A stretch of 64,000 nucleotides of DNA from Pelagibacterium nitratireducens (GCF_037044555.1 NZ_CP146275.1:848501-912500), one strand, 5' to 3'. Shown: positions 1-9,945, counted from the first letter of the stretch. Translations and numbers: made by a program. The notes: a model not told the origin generated them from the sequence alone.

Positions 1-92
1 CCCGTCACCGGGACAACAAGCTGGTTCGCCGTCGTGGCCGCGTCTATATCATCAACAAGGTCAACAAGCGCATGAAGGCCCGCCAGGGCTGA
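1..92 (+). CDS. rpmJ: 50S ribosomal protein L36, 3' end only
   Basis: Frame 3 reads the last 29 residues of a small basic protein ending in KARQG and then TGA. The run RHRDNKLVRRRGRVYIINK is the typical C-terminal half of the alphaproteobacterial (YkgO-like) L36, a protein of about 41 residues in the large ribosomal subunit. The start lies outside the window. A strong hairpin follows at once, so it is the last gene of its transcript. It lacks the zinc-binding cysteines of classical L36 in the part that is visible. Confidence 0.9.
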   Translation, partial: RHRDNKLVRRRGRVYIINKVNKRMKARQG

Positions 93-123
93 TCGGCGCT
101 TTTCGATCCATCGATTTTTCAAG

Positions 124-154
124 GCGGGGTTCGCAGATTTGCGGACCCCGCTTT
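124..154 (+). terminator. Rho-independent terminator after rpmJ
   Basis: An 11-bp stem (GCGGGGTTCGC with GCGGACCCCGC, one G-T pair) with a 6-nt loop is followed by a short T-rich run. It lies 31 bases after the rpmJ stop. Confidence 0.7.
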
Positions 155-169
155 GCTTTGCGCACTACG

Positions 170-202
170 TAAAAAAAGAGGGCCGGGGTTGTGCCCCGGC
201 CC
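170..202 (-). terminator. Rho-independent terminator of pyk
   Basis: On the minus strand a perfect 9-bp stem GGGCCGGGG/CCCCGGCCC with a 5-nt loop is followed by a run of seven T. It is placed just after the pyk stop codon. Confidence 0.85.
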
Positions 203-225
203 TTTCAAACAATGGTCCGGTGTCG

Positions 226-1662
226 TCAGGAGCCGCCAGCGCCGTCCTGGCCGACAAAGGCGATGCGCAGCATGTTGGTGGCGCCGGGGGTGCCCAAAGG
301 CACGCCAGCGGTGATGGCAATGCGATCGCCGGGACGGGCAAGCCCTTCCACATAAGCAATCGAGCAGGCGCGATCGACCATGTCGTCGAGCGAAATGGCG
401 TCCTCGGTCTGGACACAATGCAGGCCCCAGACGATCGAGAGGCGGCGCACGGTGGTCAGCTTGGGCGAGAGCGCGATGATTGGCTTGGAAGGTCGTTCAC
501 GCGATGCACGGATGCCGGTCGAACCTGAAGAGGTGTAGGTGACAATCGCCGCCAGGTCGAGCGTTTCGGCCACCTGACGCGTGGCGGCGGAAATGGCGTC
601 GGCGGCGGTCGCTTCGGGTTCGGTGGCCTGGCCGCGGATGATGCTCGGATAGAGCGGGTCCTGCTCGACGGCCTCGGCGATGTTGTTCATCGTCGTGACG
701 GCCTGCACCGGATAGGCTCCTGACGCACTTTCGGCCGACAGCATCACCGCGTCCGCGCCCTCGAACACCGCGATGGACACGTCGGAAACCTCGGCGCGGG
801 TGGGGACAGGCGCGGTAATCATCGATTCAAGCATCTGGGTGGCAACAACCACCGGCTTGCCCAGGCGACGGCACATGCGGGTGATGCGTTTCTGGGTGCC
901 GGGCACGCTTTCGAGCGGCATTTCCACGCCCAGATCGCCGCGGGCCACCATGATGGCGTCCGACAGGCGGATGATCTCTTCGAGGCGGTCTATGGCCTGT
1001 GGCTTTTCGATCTTGGCGAGCACGCCGGCGCGGCCCTGAACGAGCTTGCGCACTTCGATCATGTCTTCGGGGCGTTGGACGAAAGAGAGCGCGATCCAGT
1101 CGATTTCCTCGCCAAGCGCAGCCTGAAGGTCGGCGCGATCCTTTTCGGTCAACACGCCCACCGAGAGGATAGTATCGGGCAGCGAGACGCCCTTTTTGTC
1201 GGAAAGCTTGCCGCCATAAACGACAGTGGTGTTGATCGCTTCAGGCGAAATGGCCGAGATGCGCAGCTCGATCTTGCCATCGTCGAGCAGCAGCCGGTCG
1301 CCGGTCTTGACCGAGGAAAAGATTTCCGGATGGGGCAAATGGATGCGTGTCTTGTCGCCAGGTGCGTCCGAGGTGTCGAGGGTGAAGGTTTCACCCTTGG
1401 CCAGCATGACCGAACCTTCGGCGAAGGTGCCGATGCGCAGCTTGGGGCCTTGAAGATCGACCAGAATGCCGATGGGATAGCGCACCGTGCGCTCGACAGC
1501 GCGTATCTTGGCCACGGTGTCGCGCATCACATCATGGCTGGCGTGGCTCATATTGATGCGGAAAACATCGGCCCCGGCCCGGACGAGTTCCTCGATGACT
1601 TTGGGGTCATTGGAGGCCGGCCCAAGGGTTGCGACGATCTTTACGCGGCGCGATCTTTTCAT
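226..1662 (-). CDS. pyk: Pyruvate kinase
   Basis: Catalyses phosphoenolpyruvate plus ADP to pyruvate plus ATP, the last step of glycolysis, in the cytoplasm. The 478-residue product has the family N-terminus (KIVATLGPAS at 8-17), the substrate-binding RINMSH near 35-40, the catalytic lysine in AKIEKP (K220) and the magnesium-binding GDLGVE (242-247). Length is normal for a bacterial type II enzyme. A longer reading is open upstream, but the ATG at 1662 overlaps the TGA of the DUF1036 gene in an ATGA junction and the protein homology begins there, so this start is chosen. Coupling to the upstream gene is implied by the 4-base overlap. A good terminator follows. Confidence 0.96.
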   Translation of the reverse strand: MKRSRRVKIVATLGPASNDPKVIEELVRAGADVFRINMSHASHDVMRDTVAKIRAVERTVRYPIGILVDLQGPKLRIGTFAEGSVMLAKGETFTLDTSDAPGDKTRIHLPHPEIFSSVKTGDRLLLDDGKIELRISAISPEAINTTVVYGGKLSDKKGVSLPDTILSVGVLTEKDRADLQAALGEEIDWIALSFVQRPEDMIEVRKLVQGRAGVLAKIEKPQAIDRLEEIIRLSDAIMVARGDLGVEMPLESVPGTQKRITRMCRRLGKPVVVATQMLESMITAPVPTRAEVSDVSIAVFEGADAVMLSAESASGAYPVQAVTTMNNIAEAVEQDPLYPSIIRGQATEPEATAADAISAATRQVAETLDLAAIVTYTSSGSTGIRASRERPSKPIIALSPKLTTVRRLSIVWGLHCVQTEDAISLDDMVDRACSIAYVEGLARPGDRIAITAGVPLGTPGATNMLRIAFVGQDGAGGS

Positions 1663-2096
1663 TGCGGATCCAGACTGTTTGAATTGTTTTCGGTCAATTG
1701 CATGGTCCAATCGGTGCGGCCCTGAGTGTCGATCTCAAAAAAGCCCGTGCGCTCATAGCCACGGGCCAGACAGTCCTCGACACCGAAAATGGTGAAGCTC
1801 GAATCCTGGGTGCACATAAACACCGACCCGTCCCAGGCGCCGCCGGCGAGATCGTCTACGGCATAGAGATAATAATATCGTGACGTCAGATCGCCCTGGT
1901 AAACGATGGCGCAGGCGTCGGCGCCAGCCACCCACCAGCCTTCAGACTGCCAACCCGATTCGGCGCGATAGCCGAAGGCGATCGAAATCGTGCTCGGCGT
2001 CTGGTTGCACACACGCAGATCGGCAAGGGCGGGGCGCGGCAGCGCGACCGAGGCCGGTAGCAACGTGATGGCGGCGATCAAGAGAGTGCGGAACAT
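1659..2096 (-). CDS. DUF1036 family exported protein
   Basis: Small protein with a clear Sec signal peptide (MFRTLLIAAITLLPASVALPRPALA, cleavage before DLRVC when read from the ATG at 2096), so it probably acts in the periplasm. The mature part (RVCNQTPSTISIAFGY, then GWWVAGADAC and a C-terminal RGYERTGFFEIDT) fits DUF1036, a family of unknown function with several cysteines (RVCNQT, DACAI, VFMCTQ, EDCLAR). Longer readings start at ATG 2138 or TTG 2171; none has a convincing Shine-Dalgarno sequence, so the start is uncertain. Its TGA overlaps the pyk ATG by four bases, so both are probably made from one message. The functional link to pyruvate kinase is unknown. Confidence 0.8.
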   Translation of the reverse strand: MFRTLLIAAITLLPASVALPRPALADLRVCNQTPSTISIAFGYRAESGWQSEGWWVAGADACAIVYQGDLTSRYYYLYAVDDLAGGAWDGSVFMCTQDSSFTIFGVEDCLARGYERTGFFEIDTQGRTDWTMQLTENNSNSLDPQ

Positions 2097-2338
2097 AAAA
2101 TGCACGGCGTTGGGTCGCGTATGGAAAATGAAGGCCATGGTGTTTCTGGGCAAGGGGTCCGGATATGTCAATGGGGGTGAGCTATTACCCGATTATAGCA
2201 TCGTTAGAAGGGCAACAGAGAGGCGGCCACGCCTGTTCGATGCGCCTTCCCTGTGGGATTTTCATTGGACGGCTTGAAGTCGCCTCGCCAATGGGATTGA
2301 TAGAGCGCTCAAACAAATTCTTGCGGAAAGACTGATTC

Positions 2339-2620
2339 ATGGCTGACCACGGCATCGCGCGCGACCAGTTGCGCGCCTTCATCGAACGGATCGAGCGGCT
2401 GGAAGAAGAAAAGAAGGCCATCGCCGACGATATCAAGGAAGTCTATGCCGAGGCCAAAGGGTCGGGCTTTGACACCAAGGTAATGCGGCAGATCGTGCGC
2501 ATCCGTAAGCAGGACCGCAATGAGCGCGCCGAACAGGAAGCGATCCTCGATCTCTATATGCACGCGCTGGGCATGGCCGATGCCGGTTCACAGTCCGAGT
2601 ACGACGAAGCTGCCGAATAG
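2339..2620 (+). CDS. gapR: GapR family DNA-binding nucleoid protein (DUF2312)
   Basis: 93-residue protein with the whole GapR/DUF2312 signature: a long acidic/basic coiled-coil helix ([26 protein letters not shown]) followed by [19 protein letters not shown]. In Caulobacter GapR is a tetrameric nucleoid-associated protein that recognises overtwisted DNA ahead of polymerases and supports topoisomerases. The ATG is preceded by GGAAAG at a good distance. The gene diverges from the DUF1036-pyk pair across about 170 bases and converges on dxs, with a dispersed repeat between the two 3' ends. Confidence 0.93.
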   Translation: MADHGIARDQLRAFIERIERLEEEKKAIADDIKEVYAEAKGSGFDTKVMRQIVRIRKQDRNERAEQEAILDLYMHALGMADAGSQSEYDEAAE

Positions 2621-2631
2621 GCCCAATAATT

Positions 2632-2760
2632 TAGAGCCGTTCAGGATTTGATTGACCCAAATCCCTGGCTGCAAACCCTTGTTTTGTCGCGTGTTGCGAA
2701 CCGCAAAACCGTTTCCATCCCCGATCGCGTCGAGGACATGCTTTTGCTGGGCACGCTCTA
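2632..2760 (-). repeat. Dispersed intergenic repeat, copy 1
   Basis: The segment is bounded by TAGAGC (2632) and its reverse complement GCTCTA (ending 2760). On the minus strand it begins with the TAG that is the dxs stop codon and contains the 45-base core that starts GCATGTCCTCGA and ends GTTTTGCGGTTCG. The same core is found at 22605-22698 and 32513-32586. It fills the space between the convergent gapR and dxs genes. Confidence 0.85.
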
Positions 2761-4740
2761 GACGATCTCGCGACCCGCGGCCCGGAGCACCTGGGCCGCG
2801 TTGATTTCATCACCCAGTGCAGTGAGCGCCGTTGCCACGATGCCCGAGCGATCGAGCCCGGCCTGGGCATACATATCGCCCTGGCCGGCCTGTTCGATAT
2901 AGCGATCGGGCATGACGAGCGGGCGGAATTTCAAACCATTGTCGAGCAGGCCGAGCTGGGCCATCCGGGTCGCCACATGCGATCCGAAGCCGCCGATCGC
3001 GCCTTCCTCGACGGTGATCAGCACCGCGTGTTCGCGGGCGAGGCGCGCAAGCAATTCCTCATCGAGCGGCTTGGCAAAGCGGGCGTCGGCGACGGTGGTC
3101 GAAAAGCCATATGTGCCGAGTGTTTCGGCGGCGGCCATGCATTCGGCCAGCCTTGTACCAAATGAAAGCAGCGCGATGGTCGTGCCTTCCTTGAGCACCC
3201 GGCCCTTGCCGATGGTGAGCGGAACGCCGGTTTGGGGCATGTCCACGCCGACCCCTTCGCCGCGCGGATAGCGGAAGGCGATGGGGCCTTCGTCGTAAGC
3301 TGCGGCGGTCGCCACCATATGGCGCAGTTCGGCCTCGTCCCCGGCGGCCATCACCACCATGGAGGGCAGGGTGGCCAGATAGGCGACATCGAACGCGCCG
3401 GCATGGGTGGGACCATCGGCGCCGACATAACCCGCCCTGTCGATAGGAAAGCGCACCGGCAGTTTCTGAATCGCCACATCGTGGACAATCTGGTCATAGG
3501 CGCGCTGCAGGAAGGTCGAATAGATCGTGCAGAAGGGTTTGAGCCCTTCGGTGGCCAGCCCGGCGGCAAAGGTCACCGCGTGCTGTTCGGCAATGCCGAC
3601 ATCGAAGCTGCGCTCGGGGAAGTGTTTTGAAAACTTGTCGATGCCGGTGCCGCCCGGCATGGCGGCGGTGATCGCAACGATCGCCTCGTCCTTTTCCGCC
3701 TCGGCAATCAGGCTGTCGGCAAAAACCGAAGTGTAGGACGGCGCGTTGGATGGGGCCTTGGCCTGGGCGCCGGTGATGACGTTGAATTTGGATACGCCGT
3801 GATATTTGTCCGCCGATTCTTCGGCCGGGGCATAACCCTTGCCTTTTTGGGTGACGACATGGATCAGGATGGGGCCGGTTTCGGCGTCGCGGACGTTGCG
3901 CAGCACGGGCAACAAATGATCGAGGTTGTGGCCGTCGATAGGCCCGACATAATAAAAGCCCAGCTCTTCAAACAGCGTGCCGCCGGTCCAGAAGCCCCGT
4001 GCATATTCCTCGGTCTTGCGGGCCTTGTCCTTGATGAAGGGAGGCATCACGCTATCGACGAACTGTTTTGCGGCGTCGCGCAGGCCACGGTAGGCGGGGC
4101 CGGAAACCAGTTTGGCGAGATAGGCGCTCATCGCGCCGGTGGGGGGGGCGATGGACATGTCATTGTCGTTTAAAATGACGATGAGGCGCGCGTCCATGGC
4201 GCCGGCATTGTTCATGGCTTCGTAGGCCATGCCGGCCGAAATGGCGCCGTCGCCGATTACGGCAATCACGTTGCGCTTTTCGCCCTTGAGTTCAGAGCCC
4301 ACGGCCATGCCCAGGCCGGCCGAAATCGAGGTCGACGAATGCCCGGCGCCGAACGGGTCGTATTCGCTCTCGCCGCGCTTGGTGAAGCCTGAGAGCCCGT
4401 CTTTCTGGCGCAAGGTACGGATGCGGTCGCGGCGGCCGGTGAGAACCTTGTGTGGGTAGGCCTGGTGACCGACGTCGAAAACGATGCGGTCGTTGGGCGT
4501 ATCGAAAATATGGTGCAGGGCCACGGTGAGTTCGACAACGCCCAGACCGGCGCCAAGATGGCCGCCGGTGACCGAAACCGCATCGATCACCTCGGCACGA
4601 AGCTCGCCTGCAAGATCGGCCAGTTGCTCGCGCTTCAATCCCTTGAGATCGGCAGGAGAAGCGATGGTATCGAGCAGCGGGGTTGCTGGTTTATCGGACA
4701 CTGAGTTGGCCTTATGACTGACTTCGAACGGCATCACCAT
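2758..4740 (-). CDS. dxs: 1-deoxy-D-xylulose-5-phosphate synthase
   Basis: Thiamine-diphosphate enzyme that condenses pyruvate and glyceraldehyde 3-phosphate, the first step of the MEP isoprenoid pathway. The 660-residue protein shows the diphosphate-binding GDGAISAG (163-170), [11 protein letters not shown] (88-98), the catalytic glutamate of the pyrimidine domain in GIAEQHA (E384) and YPRGEG further on. Length is normal. ATGs at 4740 and 4734 are both possible; AGGTCAGC precedes the first. The stop codon TAG is also the first three bases of dispersed repeat copy 1. The gene seems to be transcribed alone. Confidence 0.96.
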   Translation of the reverse strand: MVMPFEVSHKANSVSDKPATPLLDTIASPADLKGLKREQLADLAGELRAEVIDAVSVTGGHLGAGLGVVELTVALHHIFDTPNDRIVFDVGHQAYPHKVLTGRRDRIRTLRQKDGLSGFTKRGESEYDPFGAGHSSTSISAGLGMAVGSELKGEKRNVIAVIGDGAISAGMAYEAMNNAGAMDARLIVILNDNDMSIAPPTGAMSAYLAKLVSGPAYRGLRDAAKQFVDSVMPPFIKDKARKTEEYARGFWTGGTLFEELGFYYVGPIDGHNLDHLLPVLRNVRDAETGPILIHVVTQKGKGYAPAEESADKYHGVSKFNVITGAQAKAPSNAPSYTSVFADSLIAEAEKDEAIVAITAAMPGGTGIDKFSKHFPERSFDVGIAEQHAVTFAAGLATEGLKPFCTIYSTFLQRAYDQIVHDVAIQKLPVRFPIDRAGYVGADGPTHAGAFDVAYLATLPSMVVMAAGDEAELRHMVATAAAYDEGPIAFRYPRGEGVGVDMPQTGVPLTIGKGRVLKEGTTIALLSFGTRLAECMAAAETLGTYGFSTTVADARFAKPLDEELLARLAREHAVLITVEEGAIGGFGSHVATRMAQLGLLDNGLKFRPLVMPDRYIEQAGQGDMYAQAGLDRSGIVATALTALGDEINAAQVLRAAGREIV

Positions 4741-4797
4741 GCTGACCTGATGTAGTCAGCCGGCGCCGTTTTGGCAACCAAAGAGGACCAGACTGTG

Positions 4798-6432
4798 TCA
4801 GTTGGCCTGGCTGTCGTAATGAACCCAGATGGTTTGGCCCGGCGTGAATTCTGAGCTCGAATGGCCCAGGGAGGCGGTGCGGGCAAAACCGGTGGCGAGT
4901 GTTACATCGTCGCCCGCCGTCGTGGGGGTATCGGGAGCGCCTTCGAAGGCGAACTGGCTGCTCGACAGGGTTGCGGAGGCCAGCAGTGTCGTGTCGCTGG
5001 CTGCCAGTTGAGGCGCATAAAGCGTTCCGGCGTCAACAGCAAGGCTGGCCATGGCATTGGCCGTCGCGGCGTCCGGCTCGCTCGATTCTGTGGCCTCAGC
5101 GGCGCCCGGCATGACGACACCGTCAAACAGGGAGGCGAAGGCGTCGAGTTCGGAAGACGGATCGACAGAGGCAGCCTCGATGGTGTCGCCAAAGCTGGGG
5201 CGCATCGAAAGCTCGGTTGTCGGAAGCGGGGCGGCGGGCGCAACCGAAGCTGCGATAGCGGGGGTAAATTGCGGCCGCGGTTGAGGAGTCGGTGCCTCCT
5301 CTACATCGGCCAGCTCGAACGAGCCGCCGCCCGAGGGCGCATAGGCCGAAGGGGTTGTGGCGCGCAATTCGGCCATGGCGCGCGACATCGAGGGGGGCAA
5401 GGGGGCATCTTCGATGCCGTCGGTATCGGCCATGGCGACCTGGCGGGTCATTTCGGCGGCATCGATCACCTGGAAGGGGATCGTCTGCGGTTCGGGCGTA
5501 TCGGCGACCATGGTGCCCGCGATCAGATCAGCCGGGCGGACCGGCGGGGCGGGGGGTTCGATACTGGCGAGCTGAACGGGCGCCGTGTCACGGTCCGCAG
5601 CCTGGGCCGGGGCGGACGCCTGAACGGGCGCGGGAGCCGATGCCACCGCCTGCGGGGCCGATTGGGGTGCTGCATCCTCATCGCCGCCGGTGATCATGTC
5701 CCAGAGTGTACGCGGACGATCGTTGTCGGCCACCTGCACGGCGCCTCCGGTCATGGGGCTGCCGGCGTTACAGGGCACGCGATGGCAGCGCTGCCATTCG
5801 GCCTGGGCCAACTGATAGCCTTCCTGGGACAGAACCCGTCCATTGGAGGGAACGTGCATGGTGCGGCCATCGGGGAACAGGTCGCGAAGCTGGGCCTCGG
5901 TCATGCGTGGCCAGGCGCGCACCGAACCGGTATCGAGGTGGACGAACGGACTGCCCGATGTGGGGTAATATCCCACGCCACCGATCTGCTTGCGCATGCC
6001 GGCTGCTCGCAGCGTAGAGATGGGAACGCCGGGAATGAAAAAGTCGATCGCCTTGCCCTTCATGTGCTGGGAATTATCGGCAACGCCGGACGAATTGGCG
6101 GCGAGCATGGCGTTGGTCTGGGGCGAGCGATAGGCGGAAACGATGTGGATGGGCTGGGTGGCGCGGGTTTCCTGATAAACTTCCCACAAAAGATCGAACA
6201 GCGCGGGGTCCATATTGGCCGGCTCGTTGCGGCGCCAATCGCGCAAGAATACGTTGAGCGTCTGGAGCGCCGACTGAATGAACCGTCCGTCGCGCTTGTA
6301 AACGATGCGGATCGTTTCCTTGGTGTGGGTATAATAGAGATAGATTTCGCGCTCGTTGGCGGCCTGGGCCGGCAAGGCGAACGGCAACAGGCTGGCCAAT
6401 GCGATTGCCAGGGCCAGAACCGCCCGCATCAT
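4798..6432 (-). CDS. DUF882 (M15-like) murein peptidase with long C-terminal tail
   Basis: The N-terminus from the MM pair at 6432 is a signal peptide (MMRAVLALAIALASLLPFALPAQA). Residues about 26-180 form a DUF882/peptidase-M15 fold like E. coli MepK/YcbK: SAYRSPQTN, SQHMKGKAIDF and FVHLDTG carry the expected zinc ligands H123, D130 and H165. Such enzymes cut meso-DAP cross-links in peptidoglycan. The remaining 360 residues are Pro/Ala/Ser/Glu-rich without recognisable domain and are probably disordered. A GTG start at 6468 would add 12 residues; neither start has a clear ribosome site. The next gene upstream is an L,D-transpeptidase, which makes the same kind of cross-links, so a shared wall-remodelling role is likely. 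Confidence 0.85.
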   Translation of the reverse strand: MMRAVLALAIALASLLPFALPAQAANEREIYLYYTHTKETIRIVYKRDGRFIQSALQTLNVFLRDWRRNEPANMDPALFDLLWEVYQETRATQPIHIVSAYRSPQTNAMLAANSSGVADNSQHMKGKAIDFFIPGVPISTLRAAGMRKQIGGVGYYPTSGSPFVHLDTGSVRAWPRMTEAQLRDLFPDGRTMHVPSNGRVLSQEGYQLAQAEWQRCHRVPCNAGSPMTGGAVQVADNDRPRTLWDMITGGDEDAAPQSAPQAVASAPAPVQASAPAQAADRDTAPVQLASIEPPAPPVRPADLIAGTMVADTPEPQTIPFQVIDAAEMTRQVAMADTDGIEDAPLPPSMSRAMAELRATTPSAYAPSGGGSFELADVEEAPTPQPRPQFTPAIAASVAPAAPLPTTELSMRPSFGDTIEAASVDPSSELDAFASLFDGVVMPGAAEATESSEPDAATANAMASLAVDAGTLYAPQLAASDTTLLASATLSSSQFAFEGAPDTPTTAGDDVTLATGFARTASLGHSSSEFTPGQTIWVHYDSQAN

Positions 6433-6659
6433 CTTATCGACTGGTTGGAAAGCCCTACTACGCGTCACGCCCGGTTAGCCCGTTTTTGTGTCAAACTCGA
6501 CGGCACTCTAACAACAAACTCATGCGAGATTGTTAACGCTAACGGGATGTGTACGCCAGCCCGCGCTTTGCCCTCAGGTTTGCAGGCTAGGCGAAAAAGG
6601 CGGCGCGAGCATGGCAGGAACGTTACCGGGACCTTAACGGTCCCGGCCATGGCATTGGC

Positions 6660-8321
6660 TCAGAGGCCAAGCATTTCAATGACTTTGGCGTTGTGACCAT
6701 AAAGATCGGCGAACGATTTGACGGTCCCGTCGGGATCGATCCGCAACGTAAAATAGGCCAGATGGACAGGGACCTGCTGGTCCATGTTGAACCAACGCTC
6801 ACTGCCGCCCAGCGTGCCTTCGAGCGAGGCGACGGTGAGGCTGGGCTCATGCTGGAGCAGGGCTTCGGCAAAACCGAACGGGTCCTGAACGCGCACGCAC
6901 CCATGACTGAGCGCCCGCATCGAGCGGTCAAACAGGTATCGCGCATTGGTGTCATGCAGATAGACGTCGTGGGAGTTTGGGAACAGGAATTTCACCTGCC
7001 CCAGCGCGTTGGAGGTGCCTGGCTTCTGGCGCACGCGGAACATCGACGGGCTGGCGCGCGACCAGTCCACCATCCAGGGGTCGATGGCGTTGCCCTGATA
7101 GATCAGTTCCATATTCTGGCTGGCGATATAGTTGGGATTGCGCGCCACTTGGGGGAAGATTTCGGCGCTCAGGATCGAGGACGGCACGTTCCAATACGGG
7201 TTTGTGACGACGTGACGGATCATGTCGGAAAACAGCGGCGTCTGGTTCTTGGCGGTGCCCACGATGATCCGCGTGTCCCAGACCGAGCGGCCCTCCCGGT
7301 TCACGTCGAGGCGGAATTCGGGAATGTTGACGAAGACGTTGAACGTGCCGAGATCCTCGGGCATCCAGCGCCAGCGTTCCATGTTGGCGACGATATCGGC
7401 ACGGGTGGCACCATTTGCCCCGTTGATGGCGGCAATGGTCGCTGGGCCGACCACACCATCGGGGTTGAGGCCGATGGTGGTCTGGAACGCTTCGACCGCT
7501 TGGGCCAGCGCGGCATCGTAAACAAGGGGGTCAGTTTGCGCGGCCGCAAGACCGAGACGCTCACGCAGCGCGGGGACGCGCGGGTCTGCCATCCCGAGTT
7601 TGATGAGCTTGCCATCGGCGATCGGAGGCAGGTCCTCGATTTCACCGGCGTAGTGGCTGGCCAGCAGGTCGCGCAGGGCGATAAATTCGGGATGGTTCGG
7701 GTGATAGCTCAAAAGGACAGTCGCCGGGTCGGACGCCTCGGCCACTGCCGAAAACAGTTCGGCCTCGTCCACGCTCTTGGACGCGAGGTCGATATAGCCC
7801 GACACCGAGCGCGGGTCGAGCCGGCCGGTATGAGCATCGTTTGCATAATGGAGGATGGCCGCTGAAAACTCGGCTTCGAGGGAAGCCAGTGCCGCGGGAT
7901 CGCCGGCGGCGGCGTCGAGCTTGGCCATATCGATGCTGTAATCGTTCGGATCGAGGCCCTGAAGATAGGCATCCTCGAAGATGGCCAGGATCTGCTTGGC
8001 AGCACCGGAAAAAACGATGCCGTCATCGGTTTCGGTCAGCCAGAGCGGCTCGAAATGGCGGGCACCGTAGAAATAATAGAGCCGGGACGCATCGTCAGCG
8101 GCCCGGCCGGAGGGCGCCTGGGCCATGGCGTCGCGTAGGCCGTCGCGAATTGTCTGCTCAAGCGTGTTGCGCGGCGGCGCGATCATGATGCGCGTCGCCT
8201 GGACGCCATCGACCATCACCGTTTCGAACGCGGTGGCCGTCGCGCTGAAACCAAGAAGTGAAATGCCCGCAAAGGCGCCCACAAGGAGCGCTTTGAGCCC
8301 GGAGTTCAAAGTCTTCATCAT
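6660..8321 (-). CDS. YcbB-type murein L,D-transpeptidase
   Basis: 553-residue exported protein. The chosen start at 8321 opens a signal peptide (MMKTLNSGLKALLVGAFAGISLLGFSATATA); the open frame runs further upstream but without homology. A scaffold region is followed by a peptidoglycan-binding helix bundle (VEAFQTTIGLNPDGVVGPATIAAIN) and the YkuD catalytic domain, with LFPNSHDVYLHDT and SHGCVRV carrying the catalytic cysteine C475 and H473. The family forms 3-3 meso-DAP cross-links and in some species attaches outer membrane proteins to peptidoglycan. It is next to, and in the same direction as, the DUF882 peptidase gene. Confidence 0.92.
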   Translation of the reverse strand: MMKTLNSGLKALLVGAFAGISLLGFSATATAFETVMVDGVQATRIMIAPPRNTLEQTIRDGLRDAMAQAPSGRAADDASRLYYFYGARHFEPLWLTETDDGIVFSGAAKQILAIFEDAYLQGLDPNDYSIDMAKLDAAAGDPAALASLEAEFSAAILHYANDAHTGRLDPRSVSGYIDLASKSVDEAELFSAVAEASDPATVLLSYHPNHPEFIALRDLLASHYAGEIEDLPPIADGKLIKLGMADPRVPALRERLGLAAAQTDPLVYDAALAQAVEAFQTTIGLNPDGVVGPATIAAINGANGATRADIVANMERWRWMPEDLGTFNVFVNIPEFRLDVNREGRSVWDTRIIVGTAKNQTPLFSDMIRHVVTNPYWNVPSSILSAEIFPQVARNPNYIASQNMELIYQGNAIDPWMVDWSRASPSMFRVRQKPGTSNALGQVKFLFPNSHDVYLHDTNARYLFDRSMRALSHGCVRVQDPFGFAEALLQHEPSLTVASLEGTLGGSERWFNMDQQVPVHLAYFTLRIDPDGTVKSFADLYGHNAKVIEMLGL

Positions 8322-8463
8322 GCCGCACCAAGCCATCGGCGCATCCGTCCGCCCTGCTGGCGAATCTTTCCTATGCGCGAACCGGAGAAAGTTTAGCGGG
8401 TTTGCGGTCGCCTGCAAGCAACGTGCCGGGTTCGTGAACGGGTTCATCAGGTCTTTGCGGCTT

Positions 8464-9945
8464 TCAGGCAACATCGGCTGCTCCTTCGAGCCCATATTCC
8501 TTGAGCTTGCGGTAAAGGGTCGAACGCCCGATGCCCAATTGGCGGGCGACCTGGGCCATGCGACCGGCATTGTGATCAATGGCAAAGGCGATCAGATCCT
8601 TTTCGATGTCGGCCAATGGTAGCACGTTGCCGGTCGCATCGAGGAACCGGTCGGGGATGGCGATGGGCGTTGTATCGGGTAGGCGCGGCATTGCCGGGGC
8701 GTTGTCGATATGGACGGGCGCCAACGGGGTGAAACCTGCGGGGCGATCGCTGTGCACGGCGTCGCGGCCCTTTTCAGCAGCGAGGATTTGCGGGAAATCC
8801 TCGGGCAACAGCACAGGATGTTCGGCCAGAACCACGGCGCGGAACACTGCGTTTTCGAGCTGGCGGATATTGCCCGGCCAATCGAAAGCGAGAAGCATAT
8901 CGAGCGCCTGGGGGGAAATCGCGGTGACGCGGCGGCCCTCTTCGGCAGCGAAGCGGGCGATGAAATGATCGACGAGACCGGCGATGTCATCGCGGCGCTC
9001 GCGCAGCGGCGGCAGGTAGATGGGAAAGACGTTGAGGCGGTAGAAGAGGTCCTCGCGGAACGCGCCGTCCCGCGCCAGATTGAGCAGGCGCCTGTTGGTC
9101 GCCGAGATCACCCGGACGTTGACCTTTGTGGGGCGTGAGGCGCCGACCGGCTCGATCTCACCATCCTGGAGGGCGCGCAACAGCTTGACCTGCGTGTCGA
9201 GGGGGAGTTCGCCCACTTCGTCGAGAAACAGCGTACCATTATGGGCTTCGCGGAATTTGCCCGGTGCGTCGGAGGTGGCGCCGGTAAAGGCGCCCTTGAC
9301 GTGGCCGAACAGGATCGATTCCACCAGATTGGCGGGGATGGCGCCGCAATTGACCGTGATGAACGGCTTGCCGGCCCGGTCGCCCGAACCCTGGATGGCG
9401 CGGGCGAGCAACTCCTTGCCCACTCCGGATTCGCCCTCGATCAGGACGGGGATGGTGCTGGCGGCAGCTTTCTTGCCCAGCGCCATGGTGCGCGTCATCG
9501 CCTCGCTTTTGGTGATGATGTGGGCAAACGAAAAACTGCCCTCGCGGCGGGCGCGTTCGGCCTTGAGACTGGATTCGAGCGTTCCGAGTTTGAGGGCATT
9601 GCGCAGGGAAATGGTGATGCGTTCGGGGGCGACGGGTTTTACGAAGAAATCGACGGCGCCCAAGCGCATGGCGGAAATGACGGTATCGAGCGAGGTCTGG
9701 GCGGTCTGGACGATGACCGGGATTGCGATGGTCTCGCGCCGCAGCGCCTCGAGCACCGCCATGCCGTCCATTTCGGGCATGACCATATCGAGGATCATGG
9801 CGCCGATACCCGGTTTTGTGCGAAGCAGATCGAGGGCCGCTGCACCCGAATCCGCTGTCAGTGCGGTAAACCCGGCCTTGGCGACGACTTCCGAGGTCAG
9901 ACGAGATTGAATGGGATCATCGTCGACGATCAGAACCTTGTGCAT
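8464..9945 (-). CDS. Sigma-54-dependent response regulator (NtrC type)
   Basis: Three domains are visible: a receiver (acidic pocket DDD at 8-10, phospho-acceptor D53, K103), an AAA+ domain with Walker A GESGVGKE (171-178), the sigma-54 contact loop GAFTGA (218-223) and Walker B TLFLDEVGEL, and a C-terminal Fis-type helix-turn-helix (QVARQLGIGRSTLYRKLKEYG). All key residues are intact, so it should be an active RpoN-dependent activator. No histidine kinase gene lies nearby, so the signal and targets are unknown. Start: ATG at 9945, or TTG at 9951, which is closer to the GGAG. Confidence 0.92.
   Translation of the reverse strand: MHKVLIVDDDPIQSRLTSEVVAKAGFTALTADSGAAALDLLRTKPGIGAMILDMVMPEMDGMAVLEALRRETIAIPVIVQTAQTSLDTVISAMRLGAVDFFVKPVAPERITISLRNALKLGTLESSLKAERARREGSFSFAHIITKSEAMTRTMALGKKAAASTIPVLIEGESGVGKELLARAIQGSGDRAGKPFITVNCGAIPANLVESILFGHVKGAFTGATSDAPGKFREAHNGTLFLDEVGELPLDTQVKLLRALQDGEIEPVGASRPTKVNVRVISATNRRLLNLARDGAFREDLFYRLNVFPIYLPPLRERRDDIAGLVDHFIARFAAEEGRRVTAISPQALDMLLAFDWPGNIRQLENAVFRAVVLAEHPVLLPEDFPQILAAEKGRDAVHSDRPAGFTPLAPVHIDNAPAMPRLPDTTPIAIPDRFLDATGNVLPLADIEKDLIAFAIDHNAGRMAQVARQLGIGRSTLYRKLKEYGLEGAADVA

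Noticed and set aside
4861..6696. 611-codon open frame on the plus strand
   Set aside because: It is antisense to the DUF882 gene, whose product has a signal peptide and zinc-site motifs; the antisense product is Gly/Arg/His-rich with no domain.
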